Shown here: piece after piece, positions 16,481 through 24,712 of the stretch
Position numbering within the stretch: the stretch's first letter is position 1
Layout: each line of letters starts with the position of its first letter
Assembly: GCA_963795825.1 (NCBI GenBank)
Contig: CAWCIW010000001.1
Span: 124,001 to 188,000, forward strand
Direction: 5' to 3'
DNA: 64,000 nt
DNA from: BOG-908 sp963795825
GTDB lineage: Bacteria > Pseudomonadota > Alphaproteobacteria > Acetobacterales > Acetobacteraceae
Made by a program: the position numbers and the translations under genes
Notes under the pieces: model-generated
Databases searched by the model: none
What the model saw: the letters and a program-made list of their open reading frames with translations, nothing else
Told to the model about the DNA's origin: nothing

Positions 16481-18464
16481 ACGCTTGCTTCAACTCGATC
16501 AAAGACCGCCGTATCTTCCGCCCGCGGCCGATACGATCCTCGATATACCCCGCATCCCCCCACCGCACCGCGCGCGCCATTGCCTGCGCATCCTCGGTGA
16601 ATCGCGCGAGCATCTCCAGAAGCGCCTCGCGGTTGTTGAGGAACACGTCGCGCCACATGTCCGGGTCGCTCGCCGCGATGCGGGTGAAGTCGCGGAAACC
16701 GGTGGCGGCGAATTGCAGCACCTGCTGGCGGGTCTCGTCGGCCAGGTCGTCCGCGGTGCCGCAGATGGTGAAGGCGATGAGATGCGGCAGGTGGCTGACG
16801 ATGGCCAGCACGCGGTCGTGGTGGGCCGGCTCCATGATGCTGACCATGCTGCCCATGGCGCGCCAGAATGCCTCGATGCGGGCCACGCTGGCGGCATCCG
16901 TGCCGGCGGGCGGGGTTAGCAGGCACCAGCGGCCCTCGAACAGGGTGGCGAAGCCGGCATCGGGGCCGGAATGTTCGGTGCCGGCCAGAGGGTGGGCGGG
17001 CACGAAATGGATGCCGGCGGGGACCAGGGGGCCGACGTCGCGTATCACGGATTGTTTGGTGCTGCCGACATCCGACAGGATCGCGCCGGGCGCGAGATGG
17101 GGCGCGATGGCGGTGGCGAGGTCCGCGTAGGCGCCCACCGGCGTGCAAAGGATGACGCAGTCGGCGCCGACCACGGCGCGGGCGGGGTAGAGCTCCACGC
17201 GGTCGGCAATGCCAAGGGCGGCGATCTGGTCGCAGAGCGGTTGGGTGTGGGCGGTGGCGACGATCTCGTCGGCCAGGCCGTGCGCGCGGGCGGCGCGCGC
17301 GATCGAGCTGCCGATGAGCCCGCAGCCGATCAGCGCCAGGCGGCGGAACGGCGGCGTCATGGCCGAGGCGGCGGCGAAGCCGGTCAGCGCGTCGATCACC
17401 AGGTCGCATTCCTCGGTGGTGCCGATGGTGATGCGCAGATAGGCGGGCAGGCCGTAGCCGGCGACGCGGCGCACGATCAGGCCGCGGCCGCGGAGATGGG
17501 CATCGGCGGCTTCGGCGCCGGCGGGCGAGCCGAAATCGGCCAGGATGAAGTTGGTCTCGCTGGGCACCACGGGGAAGCCCAGATCATGCAGCGCCTTGGT
17601 CAGCCGGGCGCGCTCGGTGCTGTTGTGGCGGCGGGAATGTTCCACCCAGCCGGGGGCGGCCAGGGCGGCGAGCCCGGCATCCTGGGCCACCAGCGACACG
17701 TTGAACGGGCCGCGCACCCGGTTGAGGTTGCCCACGATCTCGGCCGGCGCGTACGCCCAGCCGAGGCGCAGGCCGCCGATGCCGAACATCTTGCTGAAGG
17801 TGCGGGTCATCACCGTGTTCTCGCCACCGGCATCTACCAGGGCGGCGCCGGCGTCGTAATCCGGGCGGTCGACGTATTCGGCGTAGGCGGCGTCCAGCAC
17901 CAGCAGCACGTCCGGCGGGAGGTCCTGGCGCAGGCGCTGCAGGGTGGCGGTGGGGACAAAGGTGCCGGTCGGGTTGTTCGGGTTGGCGATGAACACCAGG
18001 CGGGTGGCGGGCGTGACGGCGGCGAGGATCGCGTCGATGTCGGTGGTCAGGTTGTGCTCGGGCGCCTTGACGATGCGGCAGCCGGCGAGCTTTCCGGCGA
18101 TCTCGTAGATGGAGAAGCCGTGCGCGGTCATGATGAGTTCGGAGGGGGCGCCGTCGGCGAGTTTGCCGCCGTAGATGTGGCAGAGGAGGAAGATCAGGTC
18201 GTCCGAGCCGGCGCCGCAGACGATTCGGGCGGGGTCCAGGCCGAAACGGGCGCCGATGGCGGCGCGCAGGGCGGTGGCCTCGCTGTCTGGGTAGCGATGG
18301 TAGGTTGTGGCCAGGGCGGCGATGGCTTCGGCGACGCCTGGTGGCGGTCCGAAGGCGCCTTCGTTGGAGGATAGCTTCACCACACGGTTTTGGCCGGGCA
18401 ACTGGGCCACGCCTGGGGTGTAGGGGTGGATGGTGGCGATGTCGTCGCGGGCGCGGGGGTGCAT
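16479..18464 (-). CDS. Fused HisC-family aminotransferase / prephenate (arogenate) dehydrogenase
   Basis: One open frame of 661 residues. Residues 1 to about 365 are a class-II-like PLP aminotransferase of the HisC family: LSSNEGAFGPPP, NPNNPTGTF, and the PLP lysine at 225 in TFSKMFGIGGLRLGWAY. From residue 369 follows a TyrA-type dehydrogenase with GCGLIGSSIARAARAHG and HPLAGTEHSGPD. No stop separates them; an internal ATG at 17360 could also start a separate dehydrogenase. The combination gives transamination and oxidative decarboxylation of prephenate or arogenate, the last steps to tyrosine. In Zymomonas the two are adjacent separate genes (hisH-tyrC). A histidine-pathway role is also possible. 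Confidence 0.85.
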   Translation of the reverse strand: MHPRARDDIATIHPYTPGVAQLPGQNRVVKLSSNEGAFGPPPGVAEAIAALATTYHRYPDSEATALRAAIGARFGLDPARIVCGAGSDDLIFLLCHIYGGKLADGAPSELIMTAHGFSIYEIAGKLAGCRIVKAPEHNLTTDIDAILAAVTPATRLVFIANPNNPTGTFVPTATLQRLRQDLPPDVLLVLDAAYAEYVDRPDYDAGAALVDAGGENTVMTRTFSKMFGIGGLRLGWAYAPAEIVGNLNRVRGPFNVSLVAQDAGLAALAAPGWVEHSRRHNSTERARLTKALHDLGFPVVPSETNFILADFGSPAGAEAADAHLRGRGLIVRRVAGYGLPAYLRITIGTTEECDLVIDALTGFAAASAMTPPFRRLALIGCGLIGSSIARAARAHGLADEIVATAHTQPLCDQIAALGIADRVELYPARAVVGADCVILCTPVGAYADLATAIAPHLAPGAILSDVGSTKQSVIRDVGPLVPAGIHFVPAHPLAGTEHSGPDAGFATLFEGRWCLLTPPAGTDAASVARIEAFWRAMGSMVSIMEPAHHDRVLAIVSHLPHLIAFTICGTADDLADETRQQVLQFAATGFRDFTRIAASDPDMWRDVFLNNREALLEMLARFTEDAQAMARAVRWGDAGYIEDRIGRGRKIRRSLIELKQA

Positions 18465-18490
18465 GGCGGGGGTTTTGGCGTGTTGGGCGA

Positions 18491-18674
18491 GGAAGGCAAG
18501 GCAAGCCGTCCTTTTTTGAAAAAAAGGACCAAAAAACTTTCGCGGCCCCCGCGGCATCGCCACCTCGGTGTCGTGCGCAGCCGCTGATGCTGGCACAGGA
18601 GCGCAGGCCTTCGTGCAGGCGGGAGCAAAAGTTTTTTGGTCCTTTTTTTCAAAAAAGGACTGCTTTCTTTCTTG
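18491..18674. repeat. Palindromic element, paired arms (copy h)
   Basis: Both arms are TT subtype with GGAC base. It separates the divergent hisC-tyrC fusion and the xdhC genes, and so lies across both promoter regions. Confidence 0.9.
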
Positions 18675-18684
18675 AGGTTCACGC

Positions 18685-19002
18685 ATGGAAATCCTGACAG
18701 AAGTGGCCGCCTGGCTCGCCGAGGGTGAGCGGGTGGCAATCGCCACCGTGGTGGCGAGCTGGGGCAGCTCCCCCAGGCCACCCGGCAGCCGCATGGCGAT
18801 CACTGCGAGCGGCCGCCTGGCGGGCTCGGTCAGCGGCGGCTGCGTGGAAGGCGCGGTTATCGAGGCGGCGCAGGATGTGATGCGCGATGGCGTGCCGCAG
18901 GTGCTGCAATACGGCGTGTCCGACGAGCGCGCCTGGTCGCTGGGCCTGCCCTGCGGCGGCCGCATGGAGGTGTTCGTAGAGGCCGTGACGGTGGCGCGAT
19001 GA
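18685..19002 (+). CDS. XdhC/CoxI-domain protein (N-terminal half of XdhC)
   Basis: 105 residues. WLAEGERVAIATVVASWGSS followed by PPGSRM and SGGCVEGAVIEAA is the XdhC_CoxI domain. XdhC proteins hold molybdenum cofactor, promote its sulfuration and hand it to xanthine dehydrogenase-type enzymes. Here the domain is its own gene, overlapping by 4 bases (ATGA) with the gene for the Rossmann half. No molybdenum hydroxylase gene is in the window. Confidence 0.85.
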   Translation: MEILTEVAAWLAEGERVAIATVVASWGSSPRPPGSRMAITASGRLAGSVSGGCVEGAVIEAAQDVMRDGVPQVLQYGVSDERAWSLGLPCGGRMEVFVEAVTVAR

Positions 19003-19701
19003 CGCCGGAGACGCTGGCCGCCCTGCTGGCGGCCGCGGCGGCCGAGCGGCCGGTGGTGCTGGCGACGCGGCTGCGCGACGGGGCGCAGGCGATCTGGCCG
19101 GACCAGGCGGTGGAGGACGCGCTTGCGGTTCTGTGCGCAGCGGCTGCGGCGGGCGACCGGAGCGAAAGCGTGGCGGTGGGTGAGGAGCGGTGGTTCCTGC
19201 AGGTGCAGGTGCCGGCCTACCGGATTGTGGTGGTGGGCGCGGTGCATATCGCCCAGGCGCTGGTGCCGCTGGCGGACGCGGTGGGCATGGCGGTGACGGT
19301 CGTCGATCCGCGGGCGCCGTTCAACACGGCGGAGCGGTTCGGCGGGGCGCGGCGGGTGGTGGCCTGGCCGGAGGTGGCGATGGCGGGGTTGTCGCTCGGC
19401 GCGCAGACGGCGGTGGTGGCTCTGGCGCATGACCCGAAGCTGGACGATCCGGCGCTCGATGCGGCGCTGCGCAGCGGGGCGTTTTTCGTGGGCGCGCTTG
19501 GGATCCCGCAAGTCGCAGGCGGCGCGGTTGGGGCGGCTGGCGGCGCTGGGGCATGATGCGGCGGCGCTGGCGCGGGTGCGCGGGCCGGTCGGGCTGGCGC
19601 TCGGCGCGGCTTCGGCCGGCGAGATCGCGTTGAGCATCGTGGCGGAGATCGTGGCGGTGCGGCGTGGCGCGGCGCTTGGGGTGCGGGCCGGCGTGGCGTG
19701 A
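18999..19701 (+). pseudogene. XdhC C-terminal Rossmann-domain gene with a +1 frameshift
   Basis: The first frame encodes 185 residues with YRIVVVGAVHIAQALVPLA (Rossmann loop) and VVALAHDPKLDDPAL, then leaves the family pattern after FFVGALG and stops at 19556. The expected continuation, SRKSQAARLGRLAALGHD through EIALSIVAEIVAVRR, lies in the next frame and ends at 19701. One extra base near 19503 (GGGATCCCGC) explains the shift. Restored, the protein would have about 233 residues and its stop would overlap mocA by 4 bases. This is either a sequencing error or a recent mutation; the truncated product would lose the C-terminal helices. Confidence 0.8.
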
Positions 19702-20318
19702 GCCAGCGCCCGGGGCGGGTTGCGGCGGTGGTGCTGGCGGCGGGATTTTCGCGCCGGATGGCGCCGCGCAACAAGCTGCTGGTGGCCGATGGCGCGGGCG
19801 TGGCGATGGTGGCGCGGGTGGCTGCCGCGTGTTGCGCGAGCCTGGCCGACGAGGTGGTGGTGGTTTTGGGGCACCAGGCCGTGGCGGTGGGGGCGGCGGT
19901 GCGGGCGGTGGCGCCGGGGGCGCGGTTCGTTGTGGCGGAGGGCTATGCGGAGGGGATGTCCGCGAGTTTGCAAGCGGGGGTGGGTGCGCTGGGCGCGGAG
20001 GTTGGGGCGGCGCTGGTTTGCCTGGGGGATATGCCGCTTGTTTCGGCGGGTGAGATGGATCGGGTGATCGGCGCTTGGTGCCATGCGGCGGGGCGGCTGA
20101 TCGTGGTTCCGACGTTTGAGGGGCGGCGGGGGAATCCGGTGCTGTGGGACCGGCGGTTTTTTGGCGAGATGGCGGGGTTGCGCGGGGATGTGGGCGCGCG
20201 GGGGTTGTTTGGTTTGCATGCGGGGGTGGTGTGCGAGGTGGCGTTGGCGGGGGATGGGGTGCTGGTGGATTTCGATACGCCGGAGAGTTTGGGGGAGCGT
20301 TCTTCCGATTCGGGTTAG
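19698..20318 (+). CDS. mocA: Molybdenum cofactor cytidylyltransferase-like NTP transferase (MocA family)
   Basis: 206 residues from GTG at 19698, overlapping the xdhC stop by 4 bases. The nucleotide-binding signature VVLAAGFSRRMAPRNKLL is at residues 11-28, and CLGDMPLVSAGEMDRVI carries the metal-binding aspartate. GRRGNPVLWDRRFF and DFDTPESL complete the MobA/MocA pattern. MocA joins CMP to molybdopterin for xanthine dehydrogenase-family enzymes, which agrees with the xdhC genes before it. The three form one operon. Confidence 0.85.
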   Translation: MSQRPGRVAAVVLAAGFSRRMAPRNKLLVADGAGVAMVARVAAACCASLADEVVVVLGHQAVAVGAAVRAVAPGARFVVAEGYAEGMSASLQAGVGALGAEVGAALVCLGDMPLVSAGEMDRVIGAWCHAAGRLIVVPTFEGRRGNPVLWDRRFFGEMAGLRGDVGARGLFGLHAGVVCEVALAGDGVLVDFDTPESLGERSSDSG

Positions 20319-20350
20319 GAAGTTCGGGGCGCCTGTGTTTGGGCAAGACC

Positions 20351-20394
20351 CAATCACCAAGGACGCCAAGTCAGTCAAGAGCACCAAGGGGCCT
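20351..20394. repeat. Second repeat family (CACCAAGGACGCCAAG type), single unit
   Basis: Begins AATCACCAAGGACGCCAAG and ends with a second CACCAAGG. It matches the units at 1726-1774 and 55729-55771. It lies between mocA and element copy i. Confidence 0.65.
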
Positions 20395-20430
20395 TCTCTC
20401 GGCGTCCTGTGCTAAAACCAAGCCGTCGTG

Positions 20431-20630
20431 GGACTAACGCATTGGCAGCAAGGAAGGAAGGCCTTCTTTTTCGAGAAAAAGAAGCAAAAAGCTTTTGCTG
20501 TGACGCCTGCACGGGGGATTTGGCTCTGTCTGCAACCGTATCGACTTGCAATACAAGCGTAAGTTTTGATGCAGGCGTCGTAGCAAAAGCTTTTTGGTCC
20601 TTTTTCTCGAAAAAGGACTGCTTGCTTACT
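20431..20630. repeat. Palindromic element, full length (copy i)
   Basis: The left arm is CT subtype with GAAG base, the right arm CT with GGAC base. The left flank GGACTAACGCATTGGCAGC is shared with copies k and o, extending the element beyond the arms. The centre contains TTGCAATACAAGCG. Confidence 0.92.
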
Positions 20631-20638
20631 TGCCCCGC

Positions 20639-21490
20639 TCACCACCGAAGCAGATCGATCATCGCGACAGGCGAGACGCCGGCAGCCGCGGCTTCTGCGG
20701 CGGCGCGCGCGTCGTCGCCGCCCAGGGCGGCGGCGTGGATGCCGCCGAGCACCCACAGGCTGTCGATGCCGGCCGCGTGGGCGCCGCCTATGTCGGTGTG
20801 GAGCGAGTCGCCGATGGCGAGCACGCGGGCGGGTGGGGTTTGGAGCTCGGCCAGGGCCATGGCGTAGATCGCGGGGTCGGGTTTGCCGAGGCTGAAGACG
20901 TCGCCGCCGAGGGTTTCGTAGTGGCGGGCGAGGCTGCCGGCGCAGAGGATGCGTATGCCGTCGCGCATGACCACGAGGTCCGGGTTGGCGCAGATCATCG
21001 GCAGGCCGGCTTCGTGGCAGGCTTGCAGTTCGGGGAGGAAGGTCTCCAGCGTGCCGGGGTCGTTCATGTCGTCGTCCGGGCCGGTGTTGACCACGAAGTC
21101 GGCGTCGGCGGGGTGGGGGACGATGGTGAGGTCCAGGCCTTCCAGGACGTTGCGGTCCCGTTGCGGGCCGAGGTGGTAGACGCGCTGGCCGAGGCGGGCG
21201 AACCAGGGGTTTGTGCGGTGGCGGAGGGCGAGCCAGGTGGCTTCGCCGCTGGTGAGGATGGCGGTGTAGAGGGCGTCGGGCACTTTCATGCGGCGGAGCA
21301 TGTTCTGGGCGGAGGCGGCGCGGCGGGGGGCGTTGCTGAGGAGGAGGACGGGGCGCGGAGCGAGGTTGGCCAGGGCTTCGAGGGCGGCGGGGTAGGGGCG
21401 GACGCCGTCGTGGACCACGCCCCAAAGGTCGATGATGAAGGCGTCGTAGTTGGCGGCGATGTCGCGCAGGCCGGCGATGCGGGCGATCAC
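20639..21490 (-). CDS. HAD-superfamily class IIA hydrolase (NagD-like, TIGR01459 type)
   Basis: 283 residues. Motif I is FIIDLWGVVHDGVRPYP near residue 19, where the second aspartate of DxD is replaced by tryptophan-glycine spacing typical of this subgroup. LLLSNAPRRAASAQNML is motif II, GKPDPAIYAMAL holds the lysine, and LAIGDSLHTDIGGAHAAG is motif IV. Family members are cytoplasmic sugar- or nucleotide-phosphatases; the substrate is unknown. Its start codon abuts a 29-bp tandem repeat shared with the end of pyrD, just upstream on the same strand. Confidence 0.85.
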   Translation of the reverse strand: MIARIAGLRDIAANYDAFIIDLWGVVHDGVRPYPAALEALANLAPRPVLLLSNAPRRAASAQNMLRRMKVPDALYTAILTSGEATWLALRHRTNPWFARLGQRVYHLGPQRDRNVLEGLDLTIVPHPADADFVVNTGPDDDMNDPGTLETFLPELQACHEAGLPMICANPDLVVMRDGIRILCAGSLARHYETLGGDVFSLGKPDPAIYAMALAELQTPPARVLAIGDSLHTDIGGAHAAGIDSLWVLGGIHAAALGGDDARAAAEAAAAGVSPVAMIDLLRW

Positions 21491-21570
21491 AGGCCGGCGC
21501 CTACGGCGTGCGTTGTCACAGGCCGGCGCCTACGGCGTGCGTTGTCATAGGCCGGCGCCTACGGCGTCGG
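21491..21570. repeat. 29-bp tandem repeat, about 2.7 units, at the pyrD / HAD-IIA boundary
   Basis: AGGCCGGCGCCTACGGCGTG starts at 21491, 21520 and 21549. The third, partial unit lies inside pyrD and encodes its last residues (DAVGAGL). The first begins at the HAD-IIA start codon. It looks like slippage duplication of the pyrD 3' end. Confidence 0.9.
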
Positions 21571-22594
21571 ACGCGCGCGGGAAGCCGCGTTGGCGCAGGG
21601 CGGTCAGCAGCTCGGATTTGAGGCGGCCGACGAGGGCGGGGCCGGTATAGGCGAATTCGGTGTAGAGCTGGACCAGGCTGGCGCCGGCGAGGAGCTTTTC
21701 CAGGACGTCCGCACCCGTGCGCACGCCGCCGCAGCCGATGAGGGTGAGCCGGCCGGCGGAGAGTTTGGCGGCGAGGCGGAGCATGGCGGTGGAGCGGGCA
21801 AACAGCGGCGCGCCGGACAGGCCGCCGACCTGGTGCACGTTGGGGCCGGCAAATCCGGCGGGGCGGCTGATCGTGGTGTTGGTCAGGATCAGGCCGGCGG
21901 CACCATGGGCGATGGCGGTCTCCACGACCGCGGCCAGGCCGTCTTCGCTGAGGTCGGGGGCGATTTTTATCAGGAGCGGCGGGCGCACGGGGACAGCGGC
22001 GGTGATGGCCTGCAGGATGGCGCGCAGGCGGGCCTCGCCTTGCAGGTCGCGCAGGCCGGGAGTGTTGGGCGAGGAGACGTTGATGGTGACGTAGTCCGCA
22101 TAAGGCGACACGGCGGCGACGAGGGCGGGGTAGTCGCGCTCGGGGACGGCGTCGGTTTTGTTGATGCCGACATTGGCACCGAAGCGGCCGCTGCGGGGGC
22201 CGAGGGCGCGCAGGCGGGCTATGTAGGCGTCCAGCCCGTCATTGTTGAAGCCGAGGCGGTTGATGACGGCGCGGTGCTGCGGCAGGCGGAACAGGCGGGG
22301 TTTGGGGTTGCCGTCCTGCGGCAGGGGGGTGACGGTGCCGGCTTCCACGCAGCCGAAGCCGAGGCGGAGCAGGGGGGCCACGGCGGTTGCGTTCTTGTCG
22401 AAGCCGGCGGCCAGGCCGATCGGGTTGGGGAAGGCGAGGCCCAGGGCGCGGATTTCCAGGGCGGGGTCGTCCGGGGTGGCCTGGGCGCCGGCCAGGCCAG
22501 CTTCGAGGCCGCGCAAAGCGAGGTTGTGGGCCCGCTCGGCGTCCATGCTTCGCAGCAGGGGGGTGAGCAGGGAGGCCAGCGCGCTGAGGTTCAT
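21545..22594 (-). CDS. pyrD: Dihydroorotate dehydrogenase (quinone), class 2
   Basis: About 349 residues from the ATG at 22594 (an ATG at 22615 is also in frame). It oxidises dihydroorotate to orotate in pyrimidine synthesis, passing electrons to quinone at the inner membrane. FPNPIGLAAGFDKNATAV is the N-terminal barrel signature, NVSSPNTPGLRDLQ carries the catalytic serine of class 2, and LIGCGGVRTGADVLEKLLAGA binds FMN phosphate. The N-terminal helix (LASLLTPLLRSMDAERAHNL) is the usual membrane-associating segment. Its final codons are made of the 29-bp repeat. Confidence 0.95.
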   Translation of the reverse strand: MNLSALASLLTPLLRSMDAERAHNLALRGLEAGLAGAQATPDDPALEIRALGLAFPNPIGLAAGFDKNATAVAPLLRLGFGCVEAGTVTPLPQDGNPKPRLFRLPQHRAVINRLGFNNDGLDAYIARLRALGPRSGRFGANVGINKTDAVPERDYPALVAAVSPYADYVTINVSSPNTPGLRDLQGEARLRAILQAITAAVPVRPPLLIKIAPDLSEDGLAAVVETAIAHGAAGLILTNTTISRPAGFAGPNVHQVGGLSGAPLFARSTAMLRLAAKLSAGRLTLIGCGGVRTGADVLEKLLAGASLVQLYTEFAYTGPALVGRLKSELLTALRQRGFPRASDAVGAGL

Positions 22595-22682
22595 CACGCG
22601 GTGTTCCTGGCGCACGGCGCGGCTGGCAGCAACCCTGGCGGCGGGGGTTGCGCGGGGGGCGGTGGCGTCCGAGGTTCAGGCG

Positions 22683-22904
22683 ATGTGGAACGAGCCGTAT
22701 CTGGAGACATGTTGCCGCGCGGCGTTGCATCGCCTGATTTTGGCGGGGGAGGTGGGGCGGCCGCCCGGGTTGAAGGACGGGCCGTGTCTGGAGCGGCTGG
22801 CGGGGGATGGGTTTGCGCAGGCGCGGGCGGACGGGCGGTATGAGCCGACGCCGGGTGGCGTTGCGCGGCATGCCAGCGAGATAATCAAGGTTGTGGCGGC
22901 GTAG
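22683..22904 (+). CDS. Small conserved-looking protein, divergent from pyrD
   Basis: 73 residues from ATG 22683. The sequence WNEPYLETCCRAALHRLILA followed by GRPPGLKDGPCLERL and EPTPGGVARHASEII is non-repetitive and has a helix-turn-helix-like rhythm (winged-helix size). I believe similar short proteins exist next to pyrD in related bacteria, but I cannot name a family. It is shorter than the apparent open frame, which runs backwards through pyrD. Confidence 0.55.
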   Translation: MWNEPYLETCCRAALHRLILAGEVGRPPGLKDGPCLERLAGDGFAQARADGRYEPTPGGVARHASEIIKVVAA

Positions 22905-22964
22905 GCCGCGCGGTGCTCGGCGAGCGGCTTCGCGGGGCGTTCATGACTGCACGGTCGGGGCTCG

Positions 22965-23165
22965 ATGGCTGACACCAAAACGCGCCGTCGTTTCCGGCCG
23001 ATAAAGCGCATAGCCGGGTTCTCGCTGAGCGCCCTGGATCTATTGCTTGCCTGCGAAGGGTATCTGCATCCGTATTATAACGGCCAACACCAGGCTGAAC
23101 GCTTGTGGCCGGCGTTGTGGCTCGTTCAGTCGATATTCTGGTTTGTCGCCGGTGTTCGCGGCTGA
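22965..23165 (+). CDS. Small putative membrane protein, unknown
   Basis: 66 residues with a basic N-terminus (KTRRRFRPIKR) and one or two short hydrophobic stretches (LSALDLLLACEG and LWLVQSIFWFVAGV). The ribosome site is weak. It may be real because its composition differs from the neighbouring frames, but there is no family evidence. Confidence 0.4.
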   Translation: MADTKTRRRFRPIKRIAGFSLSALDLLLACEGYLHPYYNGQHQAERLWPALWLVQSIFWFVAGVRG

Positions 23166-23269
23166 TCGGCGAAGCGGCCGGCATGCATGATCGCTTGGCC
23201 CGGCCGCTTGCCTGATGTCGGGAGGGAGGCGCCTGCCGGCAGGGCGCGGGCTTCGCGGCAGATTGCTTC

Positions 23270-24121
23270 CTATCCCGGAACGGCCACCGCGAATGCCTCG
23301 ATCCGCCCGTTGCGCTCGGTGCGCTGGCGCTCTGGCTTGTGCGAATCCGCGGTGCAGACGAACAGGGTTTTGCCCTCCGCCCCGCCGAGCACGCAGGCAT
23401 AGGCGCCGCGCCCGGTGGGTATGCGGTCGAGCACGGCGCCGCCCTCGCCCAGGCGCAGGCATTCGTGGGTGGTGGGCGAGGCGACCCAGATCGCACCTTC
23501 GCTGTCCAGGCAGATGCCGTCCGCCACGGCGCCGTCCGGCATCGGCGCCCAGGTGCGGCGGTTGGTGAGCGCGCCGGCCGCGTCGATGTCGAATGCGGTG
23601 AGGCGGGCGCCGAAGGTTTCGGCGACCACGAGGGTGTGGCCGGCGGCGGTGATCACCATGCCGTTGGGGAACATCAGGTCGTCGGCGACGATCCGGGCGG
23701 TGCCGTCGAGGTCCACGCGGACCAGGACGGTGGGGCGGGGTTGCGCACCTTCGTCCAGCTCGAAGCCGAAATTGCCGACATAGGCGCGGCCGTGACGGTC
23801 CACGATCATGTCGTTGAGGCGGCACGGGACCAGGTGGGCGGCGTCGGCGTGGGTGACGAGCGTGCCGTCGGGTTGCAGGCGCAGGATTCGCTTGTCGGTC
23901 ATGGAGACGACGAGGAGCTGGCCGTCCGGCAACCAGCCGAGGCCGGAGGGGCGGGTGGGGATTTCGCACACGGTTTGGGTATGGCCGGCGACGAGCTTGC
24001 GTACGCCGCCGCCGTGCATGTCGGACCACCAGAGCGTGCCCTGGTGCCAGCGGGGCGCTTCGGCGAAGGCGATGTCCGTTGCGATGGTGGTTGGGGCGAT
24101 CGTGGTTGGTGTGCCGGCCAT
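23270..24121 (-). CDS. SMP-30/gluconolactonase-family hydrolase
   Basis: A 283-residue six-bladed propeller. The metal-binding glutamate lies in FAEAPRWHQGTLWWSDMHGG near residue 19, the asparagine in CRLNDMIVDRHGRAYVGNFG, and the aspartate in VADGICLDSEGAIWVA. Family members are calcium- or zinc-dependent lactonases acting on sugar acid lactones. The start is ATG 24121. It stands alone between the small genes and divergent rpmE. The substrate is not evident. Confidence 0.88.
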   Translation of the reverse strand: MAGTPTTIAPTTIATDIAFAEAPRWHQGTLWWSDMHGGGVRKLVAGHTQTVCEIPTRPSGLGWLPDGQLLVVSMTDKRILRLQPDGTLVTHADAAHLVPCRLNDMIVDRHGRAYVGNFGFELDEGAQPRPTVLVRVDLDGTARIVADDLMFPNGMVITAAGHTLVVAETFGARLTAFDIDAAGALTNRRTWAPMPDGAVADGICLDSEGAIWVASPTTHECLRLGEGGAVLDRIPTGRGAYACVLGGAEGKTLFVCTADSHKPERQRTERNGRIEAFAVAVPG

Positions 24122-24280
24122 GGCGCGTGCTCTTGCTGTTGGCGCGAGCCTGGCATGGCCGGGGCGGGCGAGAAAGCGGGGCGTGGCGGCGTGGGTGGCG
24201 TTTTCGGCCGGGTTCGTCTATAGGCGGGCGCTTCGCGCTTCCGGTCGGTATCGGGGGCGTCACCAGACAAGAGGCTCGCC

Positions 24281-24520
24281 ATGAAATCCGGGATCCACCC
24301 CGACTACCACGACATCAACGTCATCATGACGGACGGGACGACCTACACGACGCGCTCGACGATGGGCAAAGCCGGCGACACCATCCGGCTGGATATCGAT
24401 CCCAAGAGCCACCCGGCGTGGACCGGCGTGCAGCGCATGATGGACACCGGCGGCCAGGTCGCCAAGTTCAACAAGAAGTTCGCTGGCCTCGGCGTGAAGA
24501 AGGAAGCAGCGGGCGACTGA
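24281..24520 (+). CDS. rpmE: 50S ribosomal protein L31
   Basis: 79 residues. KSGIHPDYHDINVIMTDG and TYTTRSTMGKAGDT, then DPKSHPAWTG, define L31. There is no cysteine, so this is the zinc-free (C-minus) form. L31 forms part of the bridge between the ribosomal subunits. The gene stands alone, with a heat-shock gene downstream that has its own promoter. Confidence 0.95.
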   Translation: MKSGIHPDYHDINVIMTDGTTYTTRSTMGKAGDTIRLDIDPKSHPAWTGVQRMMDTGGQVAKFNKKFAGLGVKKEAAGD

Positions 24521-24567
24521 TTTCGCGCGCCGCGGCAAAAATTTTTGCAAAACGCAGGCGCTGGAAT

Positions 24568-24600
24568 CTTGAACCGGGCCTGCGCGTGGACTAACTTCTG
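24568..24600 (+). promoter_or_regulatory. Predicted RpoH (sigma-32) heat-shock promoter for the hsp20 gene
   Basis: CTTGAA at 24568-24573 is the -35 and, after 17 bases, CTAACTTCTG at 24591-24600 is the -10. This matches most positions of the alphaproteobacterial RpoH consensus CTTG-N17/18-CYTATNTNNG. It would place the transcript start near 24607, giving a leader of about 100 bases. Confidence 0.6.
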
Positions 24601-24606
24601 TAACGT

Positions 24607-24712
24607 TCGAGGCGCCCAATTCGGGGCTTCGGGGCGTGACAGGGCCGGCACCGACCGGTGCGGCCCAGCTTTGTCGATCAACCTTGCTGATGCAGGAGGT
24701 TTTGTTATCATG
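24607..24712 (+). promoter_or_regulatory. ROSE-like RNA thermometer in the hsp20 5' leader
   Basis: The leader has a strong hairpin at 24642-24665 (GGGCC-GCACC pairing with GGTGC-GGCCC). Then a weak hairpin at 24680-24702 follows, in which AACCTTGCT faces CAGGAGGTT, hiding the Shine-Dalgarno AGGAGG at 24694-24699. The TTGCT opposite AGGAGG is the defining feature of ROSE elements of alphaproteobacterial small heat-shock genes. Warming would melt it and free the ribosome site. Confidence 0.7.

Noticed and set aside
18465..20387. Upstream extension of the hisC-tyrC frame to a 1302-residue protein
   Set aside because: The extra 640 codons run antisense through mocA, xdhC and a repeat element and are proline/arginine-rich shadow sequence.
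21491..21570. CRISPR-like repeats
   Set aside because: The three units are contiguous with no spacers, so it is a tandem duplication, not an array.
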